Below are positions 38,062 through 47,170 of a stretch of DNA of 64,000 nucleotides, piece after piece; the first letter of the stretch is position 1; every line of letters begins with the position of its first letter. The DNA is taken from assembly GCA_963829955.1 (NCBI GenBank), contig CAWHKS010000018.1, positions 62,001 to 126,000 on the forward strand. Reading direction: 5' to 3'. The position numbers and the translations under genes were made by a program. Origin of the DNA: DASTFY01 sp963829955 (lineage in GTDB: Bacteria > Actinomycetota > Acidimicrobiia > Acidimicrobiales > Ilumatobacteraceae). A model generated the notes under the pieces. That model was not told the origin of the DNA and ran no database searches. It saw nothing but the letters and a program-made list of their open reading frames with translations.

Positions 38062-39117
38062 ATGAGACGCAGAGTTCGATTCGGGCTGGCCGCCGCGCTG
38101 GCCCTTTCCATGGTGGCCGCCGCGTGTGGCAGCGACGACGACGGTGGAGGGAGCGCCGACACCACGGGCGGGTCGGAGGAGACGTCCGGCGGGTCCGAGG
38201 AGACCACGGGCGGTTCCGCCGCGCCCGTGCCCGCCGGTGACGGCGACGAGGTCGTGCGCCTCGCCGTCAACCCGTGGACCGGCTCGGCCGTCAATGCCCA
38301 CGTGGCCAAGGCCGTCATCGAGACCGCCGGGCTCGGCAGTGTCGAGCTGGTGGAGATCGACGAGAACGCCATGTGGCCGGCTATCTCGAAGGGCGACACC
38401 CTCGACGGGGTCCTCGAGATCTGGCCCTCGGGTCACGCCGCCGACTACGAGACCTATATCACCGGCAACCAGGGCATCATCGATGGTGGCCTCCTCGGCC
38501 CCGACGCCAAGATCGGCTGGTACGTGCCGCAGTTCGTCATCGACGAGCACCCCGAGCTGGCGACCTGGGAGGGGTTCAAGGACCCCGAGCTGGCCGGCCT
38601 GTTCAAGACGGCCGAGTCCGGTGACCAGGGCCAGTTCCTCATGGGTGATCCCAGCTACGTCAGCTACGACGAGCAGATCATCGAGAACCTGGAGCTGCCG
38701 CTGAAGTTCGTGACCGCAGGCTCCGAGGCGGCACTCATCACGGCCATCCAGAACTCGATCGCCGACCAGAAGCCCCTGCTGCTCCAGTTCTGGCAGCCGC
38801 ACTGGCTCCAGTCCCAGGTCGAGCTGGCCGAGGTCGAGCTGCCCGAGTTCACGGACGAGTGCGCGGCGTCGGCGGAGGCCAACGACGGCAAGTACGCCTG
38901 CGACTACCCGGTCGACAAGCTGTACAAGGCGTTCAGCGACAAGCTGGAGGGCAAGGCGCCCAACTCCTTCGCCGTGCTCTCGAACCTGCAGCTCACGACC
39001 GAGCAGCAGAACGAGATCGCCGCGCTGATCGACGGCGAGGGCCTCGAACCCGCCGCCGCCGCCCAGCAGTGGGTGGACGCCAACGAGGACGTCTGGAAGG
39101 CCTGGCTGCCGGCTTGA
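38062..39117 (+). CDS. proX: Glycine betaine-type substrate-binding lipoprotein
   Basis: This 351-residue lipoprotein has the signal MRRRVRFGLAAALALSMVAA ending in the lipobox Cys of AACGSDDD. A repetitive Gly/Ser/Glu/Thr linker (TTGGSEETSGGSEETTGGS) tethers the ligand domain. The OpuAC-type fold follows: RLAVNPWTGSAVNAHVAKAV and LDGVLEIWPSGHAADY. Several tryptophans (NPWTG, IWPSG, FWQPHW) could form the aromatic cage for trimethylammonium groups. It is the third gene of the importer operon. Confidence 0.9.
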   Translation: MRRRVRFGLAAALALSMVAAACGSDDDGGGSADTTGGSEETSGGSEETTGGSAAPVPAGDGDEVVRLAVNPWTGSAVNAHVAKAVIETAGLGSVELVEIDENAMWPAISKGDTLDGVLEIWPSGHAADYETYITGNQGIIDGGLLGPDAKIGWYVPQFVIDEHPELATWEGFKDPELAGLFKTAESGDQGQFLMGDPSYVSYDEQIIENLELPLKFVTAGSEAALITAIQNSIADQKPLLLQFWQPHWLQSQVELAEVELPEFTDECAASAEANDGKYACDYPVDKLYKAFSDKLEGKAPNSFAVLSNLQLTTEQQNEIAALIDGEGLEPAAAAQQWVDANEDVWKAWLPA

Positions 39118-40577
39118 CGCAGGACAGCGAGCGGCCCGAGCACGGGTTGCTCATCGACGGAGCCTGGGTCCCGGCCGCTGACGGCCGGACGACCCGGGCT
39201 TCGTCGCCTTCCACGGGCGAGACGATCGCCTTGGTCGCCATGGCCGGGCCGGGTGACATCGATGCCGCAGTCGCGGCCGCCCGCAGGGCCGCACCGGGTT
39301 GGGCGGCAATGGGCGCGTTCGAGCGCGGCCGCGTGCTCGAACGCATGGTGGCTGCGGTGGCGGACCGGAGGGACGACCTGGTCCAGGCGCTCAGTGCCGA
39401 CCAGGGCAAGCCGCTGGCCGAGTCCGCCGACGAGGTCGCCGAGCTCGAGACCTACCTACGCATGGCGGCCGCGGACGGTGTGCGCCTGGAGGGCCGGGTG
39501 CCGCCGTCCGTCGACCCCGGCCGGCGGGTGCTGGTGCAGCGCGTGCCGTTGGGCGTCGCCGGGATCATCGTGCCCTGGAACTGGCCCTACACGATGGCTG
39601 CCGAGCTGTTCGCGCCCGCACTGGCCGCCGGCAACACGGTCCTGTGGCTGGCCGCGCCGACGACGGCCGCCTGCTCGGCCGTACTCGCCTCGGTGCTGGC
39701 AGACGGCGACACAGGCCTGCCCCCAGGCGCGCTGAACTTCCTGAACGGCGACGGACCGGTGGCCGGTGACGCGCTCGCCGGCCACCCGGGCGTGGATGCG
39801 ATCGCCTTCATCGGCTCGGTGGCAACGGGCCGTTCGGTGGCCGCCCGGGCCGCGGGCAAGGCGCAGATCCTGGAGCTCGGCGGCAACGGGCCGCTCGTCG
39901 TGCTGGACGACGCCGACCTCGCCGCCGCGGTCGATGCCGTCCTGGAGGCGGCCTACCTGTGCGCCGGGCAGAGCTGCACCGCCGGCGAGCGGATCCTCGT
40001 GTCCCGTCTTGTGCGCCGTGAGTTCGTGGAGCAGTTGGAGGCCGCCGTGGTCGAGCGGGTGCGGCTGGGCGACCCGTTCGTGGAGGGCACGACCATGGGT
40101 CCGCTCAACAACGACGGCGTGGCGGCGAAGATGGACGAACACGTGGCCGAGGCGGTGGGGGCGGGGGCGCGGCTGGTGACCGGCGGGCACCGGGCGGCCG
40201 GGTTCCCCACCGACCTGTTCTGGCAGCCCACCGTCCTCGACGCCGTCTCGCCGTCGATGCTCATTGCTCGCGAGGAGACGTTCGGGCCGGTGGCGCCCGT
40301 GGTCGAGGTGGCCGACGACGCCGAGGCGCTGGCCCTAATCGACTCGTCGCCCTACGGCCTGCTGACCTCGGTCTTCACGTCCGACCTCGCCCGGGGGCTG
40401 CGCTTCGCGGAGGCCGCCCGATGCGGCTGGGTCAACATCAACGCTTCGACCAACTACTGGGAGAGCCACCTGCCCTTCGGTGGCCGCGCCGGCAGCGTGA
40501 GCGGCCGCGGCCGCGTCGGCGGCGCCACGGTCCTCGAACAACTCACCGAGCTCAAGACCATCATCTACCCCGCCTGA
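39114..40577 (+). CDS. Aldehyde dehydrogenase (betaine-aldehyde type)
   Basis: This 487-residue NAD(P)-dependent enzyme has PWNWPYTMAAELFAPALAAG for cofactor binding, the catalytic Glu in ILELGGNGPLVV and the catalytic Cys in AGQSCTAGERILV. The C-terminal motif is ETFGPVAPVVEV. The genomic context (betaine importer upstream, choline-dehydrogenase-like enzyme downstream) supports betaine aldehyde oxidation; succinate-semialdehyde-type activity is possible. The only in-frame start near the ProX stop is TTG 39114, overlapping as TTGA, with GGAAGG upstream. Confidence 0.85.
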   Translation: MTQDSERPEHGLLIDGAWVPAADGRTTRASSPSTGETIALVAMAGPGDIDAAVAAARRAAPGWAAMGAFERGRVLERMVAAVADRRDDLVQALSADQGKPLAESADEVAELETYLRMAAADGVRLEGRVPPSVDPGRRVLVQRVPLGVAGIIVPWNWPYTMAAELFAPALAAGNTVLWLAAPTTAACSAVLASVLADGDTGLPPGALNFLNGDGPVAGDALAGHPGVDAIAFIGSVATGRSVAARAAGKAQILELGGNGPLVVLDDADLAAAVDAVLEAAYLCAGQSCTAGERILVSRLVRREFVEQLEAAVVERVRLGDPFVEGTTMGPLNNDGVAAKMDEHVAEAVGAGARLVTGGHRAAGFPTDLFWQPTVLDAVSPSMLIAREETFGPVAPVVEVADDAEALALIDSSPYGLLTSVFTSDLARGLRFAEAARCGWVNINASTNYWESHLPFGGRAGSVSGRGRVGGATVLEQLTELKTIIYPA

Positions 40578-40592
40578 TCTTGACCCGAGCCG

Positions 40593-41397
40593 TCATGGCT
40601 TGCGAGCGATGAAGGACGCGAAGCCGATGAAGCCGAAGAACCGGTCGGTTTCGACGCGAAGCCGGGCTTCGGCCTTCAACGCCGCGGCAAGGCCGGGGCC
40701 GATGCGTCCCCACGAGGCGAGCGCGTCCGCGCCGCGGTCCACAAGCGTCAGCACGTACTCCGGATCAGCGGTCGGCAGGTAGCCGTGGCTCCTCGAGCTC
40801 ACCAGCTCGAAGCCGGCGGACCGCAGGAGTGCTGGCAAGCGGCGGACAAGCCAGGGATCGTTCAGGAACGCGGCCTTGACCGCTTCTATGCAGTCCTGGA
40901 GCGGGTCCCACACGCCGAGGGCCACCGTGACTGTCGCGTAGTCGCCGTCGCAGACGGCCAGGGTGCCTTGGGGGCGCACCACGCGAAACGCCTCGGTCAG
41001 CACGCGCTCCGGCTCCGGGATGTGGCAAAGCGTCGTGTGCAGCACGACGACGTCGAAGTCCTCGTCGGCGAATGGCAGCGATCGGCCGTCGCCCTGTTCG
41101 AACCTGAGCTTCGTCGCATCGCCGGTGAGCTCGCGGGCCTTGGCGAGGAACACCGGGTGACGGATCGAGGCCGACCGCTTCGGAGACGCCCGGGCGGCCG
41201 GCAAGCGCACGGGTGACCGGCCCGGTGCCACAGCCGACTTCGAGCACCCGTGCCCCTGAGCGGAACTCGATCTCGGACAGGTATGACTCGAGCATCGCCC
41301 GCTGTTGGGGATCAGCGGCCCGCAACTCGAGGACACCGGCGAGACGTTCTTGCACCGCAACATCGATGTCGGCGATCGTGGCGTAGGCATCGGGCAC
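40593..41397 (-). CDS. Class I SAM-dependent methyltransferase, frame-broken
   Basis: From GTG 41397 (with GGAGGGAGG 7 nt upstream) the product reads MPDAYATIADIDVAVQERLA and carries the SAM-binding motif VLEVGCGTGPVTRALAG. Near 41155 an extra C breaks the frame. Removing it continues VFLAKARELTGDATKLRFEQ, DFDVVVLHTTLCHIPEPERV and a helical C-terminus. The restored length is about 267 residues. The substrate is unknown. It sits convergent with the aldehyde dehydrogenase gene, within the amine island but not clearly part of the pathway. Confidence 0.75.
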
Positions 41398-41510
41398 GGC
41401 ACCGGCCTCCCTCCGCATCGAGCTCCCACGATGCTATGTCGGGATCAATCGACCTCTCAGCTGTCCGGGTGCCGGGCGTCCAGGGAGATCAGCTCAGCGG
41501 CGCCGGCAAG

Positions 41511-41585
41511 GTCAGCTTCTCCGCACAAATCGCGCCTACGGACCGCTGGGCGGTCACTCGCCGCGATTTGTGCGGGATTGGTGAC
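41511..41585. repeat. 75-bp palindromic element, copy 2
   Basis: The geometry is the same as copy 1 at 30392: cores at offsets 11 and 51 (41522-41534 and 41562-41574), and outer GTCAG/GTGAC at offsets 0 and 70. The 27-bp interior differs from copy 1 and holds its own hairpin (GACCGC-TGG-GCGGTC). The right core overlaps the 3' end of the GMC gene, so the last residues of that protein (TNRGE) come from the repeat. Confidence 0.75.
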
Positions 41586-43261
41586 CTGGCGGGGAGGGCT
41601 CGGGGTGGTGGCGGTAGTACGGGACGTGTTCGGGGGCGAGGGGGGTGTTGCCGGCGATGAGGTCGGCGGCCTTCTCGGCCAGCATCATCACGGGCGCGTA
41701 GATGTTGCCGTTCGTGACGTACGGCATCGCTGACGCGTCGACCACCCGCAGCCCGTCGACGCCGTGCACGCGCATCGTGAGGGGGTCGACGACGCTCATC
41801 GGTCCCGTGCCCATGGCGCAGGTGCACGACGGGTGGAGCGCGGTCTCGCCGTCGCGGGCGACCCACTCCAGGATCTGCTCGTCGGTCTCCACGGCCGGGC
41901 CTGGTGAGAGCTCGCCGTCGTCGAAGGGGCCGAACGCGGGCTCGGCCAAGATCTTGCGCGCCGCCCGGACCGCCTCCACCCACTCGCGACGGTCCTGGTC
42001 CGTCGACAGGTAGTTGAAGCGCAGCGCCGGATGGACGTCGGGATCGTCGGTCGTGATCCTCACCGAGCCCCGCGCGTCGGAGTACATGGGGCCGACGTGC
42101 ACCTGGTACCCGTGCCCGCCACCGGGCGCGGTGCCGTCGTAGCGGACGGCGATGGGGAGGAAGTGGAACATCACGTTCGGGTACGCGACGTCGTCATTGC
42201 TGCGGATGAAGCCACCGGCCTCGAAGTGGTTGGTCGCACCCGGACCCTTCCGGAAGAAGAGCCACTGGAAGCCGATCCACGGCCGGTTGCGCCACTTGAG
42301 GGCCGGCGCCATCGAAACCGGCTGGCGGCAGGCGTGCTGGATGTACACCTCCAGGTGGTCCTGCAGGTTCTCCCCCACGCCGGGCACATCAGCGACCGCG
42401 TCGATCCCGAGCGACCGCAATGCCCCTGCCTCACCCACGCCCGAGAGCTGCAACAGAGCGGGCGAGTTGATGGCGCCCCCGCAACAGAGGATCTCGCCGC
42501 CCAGGGCGCGCCGGCGTGTCCCGTCCCCGCGCCCCAGCGCCGAACGCGTCCGGTACTCGACGCCCACGGCCCGTTGCCCGTCGAACACGATGCGGTCGAC
42601 CTGCGCCCGGCACACGACCTCCAGGTTGGGGCGGGACCCGACCGGGTGCAGGTAGGCGCGGGCCGCGCTCGAGGCGACGACCGCGGTGCAGGTTGCGGTC
42701 GAAGCGGGCGAACCCCTCCTGCCGGTACCCGTTGACGTCGTCGGTCAGCGGATAGCCGGCCTCCTGGACGGCCTCGAAGAAGGCCTCGAACAGCGGCGTG
42801 GACGCCGGTCCGCGCTCCATGACCAGCGGCCCGTCCGTCCCGCGGTAGTCGTCGCCACCGGCCAGACAGGTCTCCATGCGCTTGAAGTACGGGAGGCAGT
42901 GCGCGTAGTCCCAGGTCTCCATGCCCGGATCGGCACTCCAGCGCTCGTAGTCCATCGGGTTGCCCCGCTGGAAGATCATCCCGTTGATGCTGCTCGACCC
43001 GCCCAGCACCTTGCCGCGGGCGTGGTAGACGCGCCGGCCACCCATGTGCGGCTCGGGCTCGGACTCGTACTTCCAGTCGTAGAAGCGGTTGCCGATCGGG
43101 AACGACAGCGCCGCCGGCATGTGGATGTACACGTCCCACAGGGGGTCGGGCCGGCCGGCCTCGAGCACGAGCACGCGGGTCGAGCCGTCGGCGCTCAGCC
43201 GGTTGGCCAGCACGCAGCCGGCCGACCCACCGCCCACGATGATGTAGTCGTACCGCCCCAT
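41554..43261 (-). CDS. Choline dehydrogenase-like GMC oxidoreductase, frame-broken
   Basis: This FAD enzyme of about 569 residues starts MGRYDYIIVGGGSAGCVLAN. It has the GMC motif GKVLGGSSSINGMIFQRGNP, GEILCCGGAINSPALLQLSG and the catalytic region ETALHPSCTCAMG, typical of BetA-like choline dehydrogenases. Near 42671 an extra base breaks the frame; removing it joins FDRNLHRGRRL to SAARAYLHPVGSRPNLEV. Choline oxidation to betaine aldehyde fits the neighbouring aldehyde dehydrogenase and importer. The start overlaps nothing; the hydratase stop is 3 bp upstream. Confidence 0.82.
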
Positions 43262-43263
43262 CG

Positions 43264-44031
43264 CTAGAAGCCGTGCTGCATGCGACGGGTCGTGTCGGGG
43301 TCGAGCATCCCGGCCACGGTCGCCTCGGTCTCGACGGCCAGCGCGGCGTGCAGGTCCGTCACCGCACCCGTGCTGAGCGCCCGCTTCATCCGGCCCACCG
43401 CGGCGGGCGGGAGCGCGGCCAGCCGGGCGGCCACCGCCCGCGCCTCGTCCATGAGCTCCTTGTCCGGCACGACCCGCCACGCCACGCCAAGCCGCAGGAG
43501 CGAGGCGGCGTCGTACTCCTGGCCGAGCAGCAGCATCTCGCGGGCGGCATTGAGGCCGACCAGCGCCGGCAGCAGCGATGTCACCGCGCCCGTGACGAAG
43601 ATGCCGAGGGACACCTCCGGGAAGAACCCGCGGGCGGTCTCCCCCCAGATCGGGAAGTCGCAGTTGATGGCCCACTCGAAGCCGCCGCCGACCGCCCATC
43701 CGTTGATGGCGCCGACCACGGGCTTGGCGCCGAGGACGATGGCCTCGGTGGCCCGCTGGATGGCATCGACCAGCGCTCGGGCCTCGGCCTCATCCGACGG
43801 GTGGACGTGCTCCTTGCGGTCGTCACCGGCGCAGAACGCACGACCGGAGCCCGTGAACACGATGGCCCGCGTGCCCTCGTCGGCGTTGGCGTCGTCGAAC
43901 GCCCTTGCCACGTCGTCGATGAGTTGGCGGTTCATGGCGTTCAGCCGGTCGGGCCGGTGGAGCGCGATCGTCCGGACGCCGTCGTCGCCCAACTCGCTCA
44001 GGACGGTCTCATAGGCCAGGTTCGCCGACAC
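43264..44031 (-). CDS. Enoyl-CoA hydratase/isomerase family protein
   Basis: This 255-residue crotonase-fold protein shows RLNAMNRQLIDDVARAFDDA, the oxyanion-hole segments AFCAGDDRKEH and AINGWAVGGGFEWAINCDF, and FFPEVSLGIFVTGAVTSLLP. Beside a CoA ligase and carnitine-pathway genes it may be a CaiD-like crotonobetainyl-CoA hydratase; this is inferred from context. GTG 44031 has a TAGGTT -10 box 7 nt upstream and no ribosome binding site. It is divergent from the ligase gene and 2 bp upstream of the GMC gene. Confidence 0.85.
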   Translation of the reverse strand: MSANLAYETVLSELGDDGVRTIALHRPDRLNAMNRQLIDDVARAFDDANADEGTRAIVFTGSGRAFCAGDDRKEHVHPSDEAEARALVDAIQRATEAIVLGAKPVVGAINGWAVGGGFEWAINCDFPIWGETARGFFPEVSLGIFVTGAVTSLLPALVGLNAAREMLLLGQEYDAASLLRLGVAWRVVPDKELMDEARAVAARLAALPPAAVGRMKRALSTGAVTDLHAALAVETEATVAGMLDPDTTRRMQHGF

Positions 44032-44038
44032 GCCGGCG

Positions 44039-44048
44039 AACCTAGTGT
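44039..44048. promoter_or_regulatory. Overlapping divergent -10 boxes of two leaderless promoters
   Basis: The ten bases AACCTAGTGT contain TAGTGT on the plus strand (44043-44048) and TAGGTT on the minus strand (complement of 44039-44044). Each ends exactly 7 nt before the GTG start of its gene (44056 plus, 44031 minus). The two boxes share two bases, so RNA polymerase could occupy only one at a time. Both starts lack ribosome binding sites. This is pattern evidence only. Confidence 0.5.
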
Positions 44049-44055
44049 CGCCGTC

Positions 44056-45627
44056 GTGCTCGTCCCGACCCTCGATCAGCTGCTCCGTGACCGGGCCGCC
44101 GACCGGCCAGACGTCCCCTGGTTGCGCTGCCGCACCGGCGACCTCCCGTTCGCGGAGGCCGACCGGCTGGTCTCGGACCTCGCCGCGGGTCTGGCCGCCC
44201 AAGGTGTCGGGCGGGGCGACCTGGTCCCCGTCCTCATGCCGAACGGGCGCGACATCGTCATCGTCTGGTTCGCGCTCGACCGCCTCGGCGCCGTGGCCAC
44301 GCTGCTCAACACCGCGTTCCGCGGTCCCGCGCTGACACACGCGTTGAACCTGACCGGTGCCGAGCTGCTGGTGGCAGACGCGTCCCTCATCGATTCGGTC
44401 GCTCCGGTGGCGGGTGAGCTGGCAACCCTTCGCCGGGCCGTGGTGTTCGGAGGTGACGCCGGGGCGGCCGGCCTCGCACCGCTCGAGATCGTTCCCGCCA
44501 CCGGGCTGGCCTCGCACCGCACCGAGCCCCCGCCGCCGTCGCACGGCATGACGGACCCGGCCATGGTCATCTTCACCTCGGGCACGACGGGACCGTCGAA
44601 GGGCTGCGTGCTGTCCCACCGCTACGCCGTTCGCCAAGCCCAGCTCATGATCGAGCACTTCGGGTTGCGGGCCGACGACGTCCTCTACTGCCCGTTCCCG
44701 CTCTTCCACCTCGACGCCACCGTGCTCACGGTCGTCCCCGCGTTGGTCCTGGGCACCACGGCGGCCATCGGCGAGCGTTTCTCGGCGTCCGGCTTCTGGG
44801 ACGAGCTCCGGGAGTTCGGCGCGACGGTCTTCGACTTCATGGGCGCGACCCTGACGATGCTCCACAAGCGGCCACCGGCCGTGGACGACGCCGACAACCC
44901 CGCCCGCCTCGGTTGGGGCGTGCCACTCCCCGAGTTCGCACCCGAGTTCGAAGCGCGCTTCGGTGTGCGGCTCGTCGAGGCCTACGGCTCGACCGATGCC
45001 GGCGTGCCCATCTACCAACCCCTCGACCAGCCTCGACGCCCCGGCAGCTGCGGGCGAGCCATCCCGTCCTACGACGTGAGGGTGTTCGACGAGGACGACG
45101 TCGAGGTGCCGCCAGGCATGGTGGGTGAGCTGGTGGTCCGCCCGCTCGAGCCCTCGCTGATCGCCGACGGCTACTACGGGCGCCCCGAGGCGACCATCGA
45201 GTCACGCCACAACCTGTGGTTCCACACGGGTGATCTCGTGCGCCGCGACGAGGACGGCTGGTTCTTCTACATCGGCCGCCGCACGGACTCCATCCGGCGC
45301 CGCGGCGAGAACATCTCCGCCTTCGAAGTCGAGGAGGTGGTGAAGTTGCATCCGCACGTACTGGACGCGGCGGCGTTCGGCGTCCCCAGCGAGCTCACAG
45401 AGGACGACGTGATGGTGGCGGTCGTGCCCCGACCAGGCACCGCACTCGATCCGGTCGACCTGATCGCGTTCTGCCGGGAGCGGCTGGCCCGTCACATGGT
45501 CCCTCGCTACGTCGACCTGATCGACGAGCTCCCGCGGACACCGACCGAGAAGGTCGAGAAGGGCGTGTTGCGCGAGCGCGGCGTGACGGCGACCAGCTGG
45601 GACGGCGAGGCGGCGGCCCGCAGCTGA
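44056..45627 (+). CDS. AMP-forming acyl-CoA ligase (CaiC-like)
   Basis: This 523-residue ANL-superfamily enzyme has the P-loop IFTSGTTGPSKGCVLSH, the adenylate motif YGSTDAGVP, the hinge IGRRTDSIRRRGENISAFEV and the catalytic Lys near the C-terminus in PRTPTEKVEKGVLRE. It activates a carboxylate to its CoA thioester. Closest in character are the crotonobetaine/carnitine-CoA ligases, which fits the neighbouring carnitine enzymes; the substrate is inferred. GTG 44056 is preferred because of the -10 box 7 nt upstream; the longer frame to the left is antisense to the hydratase. Confidence 0.86.
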   Translation: MLVPTLDQLLRDRAADRPDVPWLRCRTGDLPFAEADRLVSDLAAGLAAQGVGRGDLVPVLMPNGRDIVIVWFALDRLGAVATLLNTAFRGPALTHALNLTGAELLVADASLIDSVAPVAGELATLRRAVVFGGDAGAAGLAPLEIVPATGLASHRTEPPPPSHGMTDPAMVIFTSGTTGPSKGCVLSHRYAVRQAQLMIEHFGLRADDVLYCPFPLFHLDATVLTVVPALVLGTTAAIGERFSASGFWDELREFGATVFDFMGATLTMLHKRPPAVDDADNPARLGWGVPLPEFAPEFEARFGVRLVEAYGSTDAGVPIYQPLDQPRRPGSCGRAIPSYDVRVFDEDDVEVPPGMVGELVVRPLEPSLIADGYYGRPEATIESRHNLWFHTGDLVRRDEDGWFFYIGRRTDSIRRRGENISAFEVEEVVKLHPHVLDAAAFGVPSELTEDDVMVAVVPRPGTALDPVDLIAFCRERLARHMVPRYVDLIDELPRTPTEKVEKGVLRERGVTATSWDGEAAARS

Positions 45628-45633
45628 GCGGCG

Positions 45634-47163
45634 CTATCGCGAGCGGGGTTGCCCGACGTGCCGTCCGGCCGCCGGCGGGCGGGAGATGGAGGCGTGGGCG
45701 GCGCGGACGCGCTCGAGCGCGTCCAAGACGGCGGGAGCGGCGGCCGCCGCCTTCCCGGTACCGGCGTCCACGTGCAGCAGCAGGTGCTCCGCCGTCCCCA
45801 ACAGCACGCCGTCGCCGCCGTCGCCGCCGTCGCCGCCGTCGCCGCCACGGAGGCCACGGCGGATCCACGTGAACACGTGCATCCGCTTCTCGTCGTGGTC
45901 GAGGAGGGTGAGGTCGACGTGGACCGCGTCGCCGGCGCGGCACTGCTCCACGAAGGTCAGGTGGCTCTCCACCGTGAAGTACGAGCCGCCCGAGGCCAGG
46001 TACGCGGCGTCGATGCCGACGAAGCGCATGAAGGCGTCGACTCCGTTGCTCGACAGCTCCAGGTACCGGCTGTCGTTCGTGTGGCCGTTGTAGTCGACCC
46101 ACTCCGTCGGCACGATCCTGTCGACCACCCGCAACGGCCAGCCGTCGAGCAGCTCCTGCTGCCCGACGCCGGCCCGCTCGAACAGCGTGCGCTCGTAATC
46201 GTCGAGCACCTCACCGGCACCGACGCCGACGCTGCGCAACCCCTGGAGCACGGCAATCAGCGCGTCGTCCCGCTGCGCCTCGAGCTCCCGCACCGTGCGG
46301 CCCGCGGCCTGGGCCTCGGACTGCGTGACGATGCGGTCGAGCAACTCGTCGGTGAGCTCCGGCACGTCGACCAACCTGCTCCACGGCCACTGCAGCGCGG
46401 GACCGAACTGGGCCATGAAGTGCCGCATCCCCGCCTCCCCGCCAGCGATGCGGTAGGTGAGGAAGGTCCCCATGAAGCTCCAGCGGAGGCCGGCGCCGAA
46501 GCGGATGGCATCGTCGATCTCCTCGACGGTGGCGACTGATCCCTCGACCAGCCACAGCGCCTCCCGCCACAGGGCCTCGAGGAGGCGATCGGCGACGAAG
46601 CCGTCGATCTCGGTGGACAGGACCAGGGGGCGCATCCCGACCGACCGGTACACGTCGGCGGCGCGCTCCCTCGCCGCCGGCGTCGTCTGCGCGCCCCCCA
46701 CGACCTCGACCAGCGGCAGGAGGTACACGGGGTTGAACGGATGGCCGACGACAAGTCGTTCCGGGTGGGACATGCCCGACTGCAGCGCAGACGGCAGGAG
46801 GCCCGACGTGGAGGAGGCGATGACGACCGAAGCCGGCGCGGCCTCCGCGGCGGCGGACAGGAGTGCCTGCTTCAGGTCGAGACGTTCGGGCGCGCTCTCC
46901 TGCACGAGGTCGACGCCGTCCGCGGCCTCACCCGCCGACCCGACGAAGCGCACGGCGCCTTCGGGCGGCAGCGGCGCCATGGTCAGACGCCGGCACGCCC
47001 GCCGGGCGTTGGCAAGGACCTCGTCCAGCTTCCGCGGCGCGTCGGGGTCAGGGTCGAACACCTGGACATCGACACCGTTGAGAACGAAACGAGCCGCCCA
47101 ACCGCCGCCGATGACGCCGCCGCCGAGCAAGCCGACGCCGCGCAGCCCGGGGACCGGGCTCAC
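45634..47163 (-). CDS. Carnitine 3-dehydrogenase fused to a betainyl-CoA thioesterase-type domain
   Basis: The 509-residue protein has a 3-hydroxyacyl-CoA-dehydrogenase-like N-terminal domain (GVGLLGGGVIGGGWAARFVL for NAD; SSTSGLLPSALQSGM; GHPFNPVYLLPLVEVVGG). From about residue 345 a hotdog thioesterase domain follows (VVDRIVPTEWVDYNGHTNDS). This fusion is known for bacterial L-carnitine dehydrogenases, where the second domain hydrolyses betainyl-CoA made by the next enzyme. A low-complexity run of four GGD units lies at about residues 439-451, inside the hotdog domain. It lies 7 bp from the BKACE gene. Confidence 0.85.
   Translation of the reverse strand: MSPVPGLRGVGLLGGGVIGGGWAARFVLNGVDVQVFDPDPDAPRKLDEVLANARRACRRLTMAPLPPEGAVRFVGSAGEAADGVDLVQESAPERLDLKQALLSAAAEAAPASVVIASSTSGLLPSALQSGMSHPERLVVGHPFNPVYLLPLVEVVGGAQTTPAARERAADVYRSVGMRPLVLSTEIDGFVADRLLEALWREALWLVEGSVATVEEIDDAIRFGAGLRWSFMGTFLTYRIAGGEAGMRHFMAQFGPALQWPWSRLVDVPELTDELLDRIVTQSEAQAAGRTVRELEAQRDDALIAVLQGLRSVGVGAGEVLDDYERTLFERAGVGQQELLDGWPLRVVDRIVPTEWVDYNGHTNDSRYLELSSNGVDAFMRFVGIDAAYLASGGSYFTVESHLTFVEQCRAGDAVHVDLTLLDHDEKRMHVFTWIRRGLRGGDGGDGGDGGDGVLLGTAEHLLLHVDAGTGKAAAAAPAVLDALERVRAAHASISRPPAAGRHVGQPRSR
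45811..45846. repeat. Short tandem repeat within the thioesterase domain
   Basis: About four 9-bp units of the type GTCGCCGCC lie end to end. On the coding strand they give Gly-Gly-Asp repeats. The repeat keeps the frame. It may be a slippage expansion in a surface loop, and its length could vary between strains. Confidence 0.7.
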
Positions 47164-47170
47164 CCGGCGG

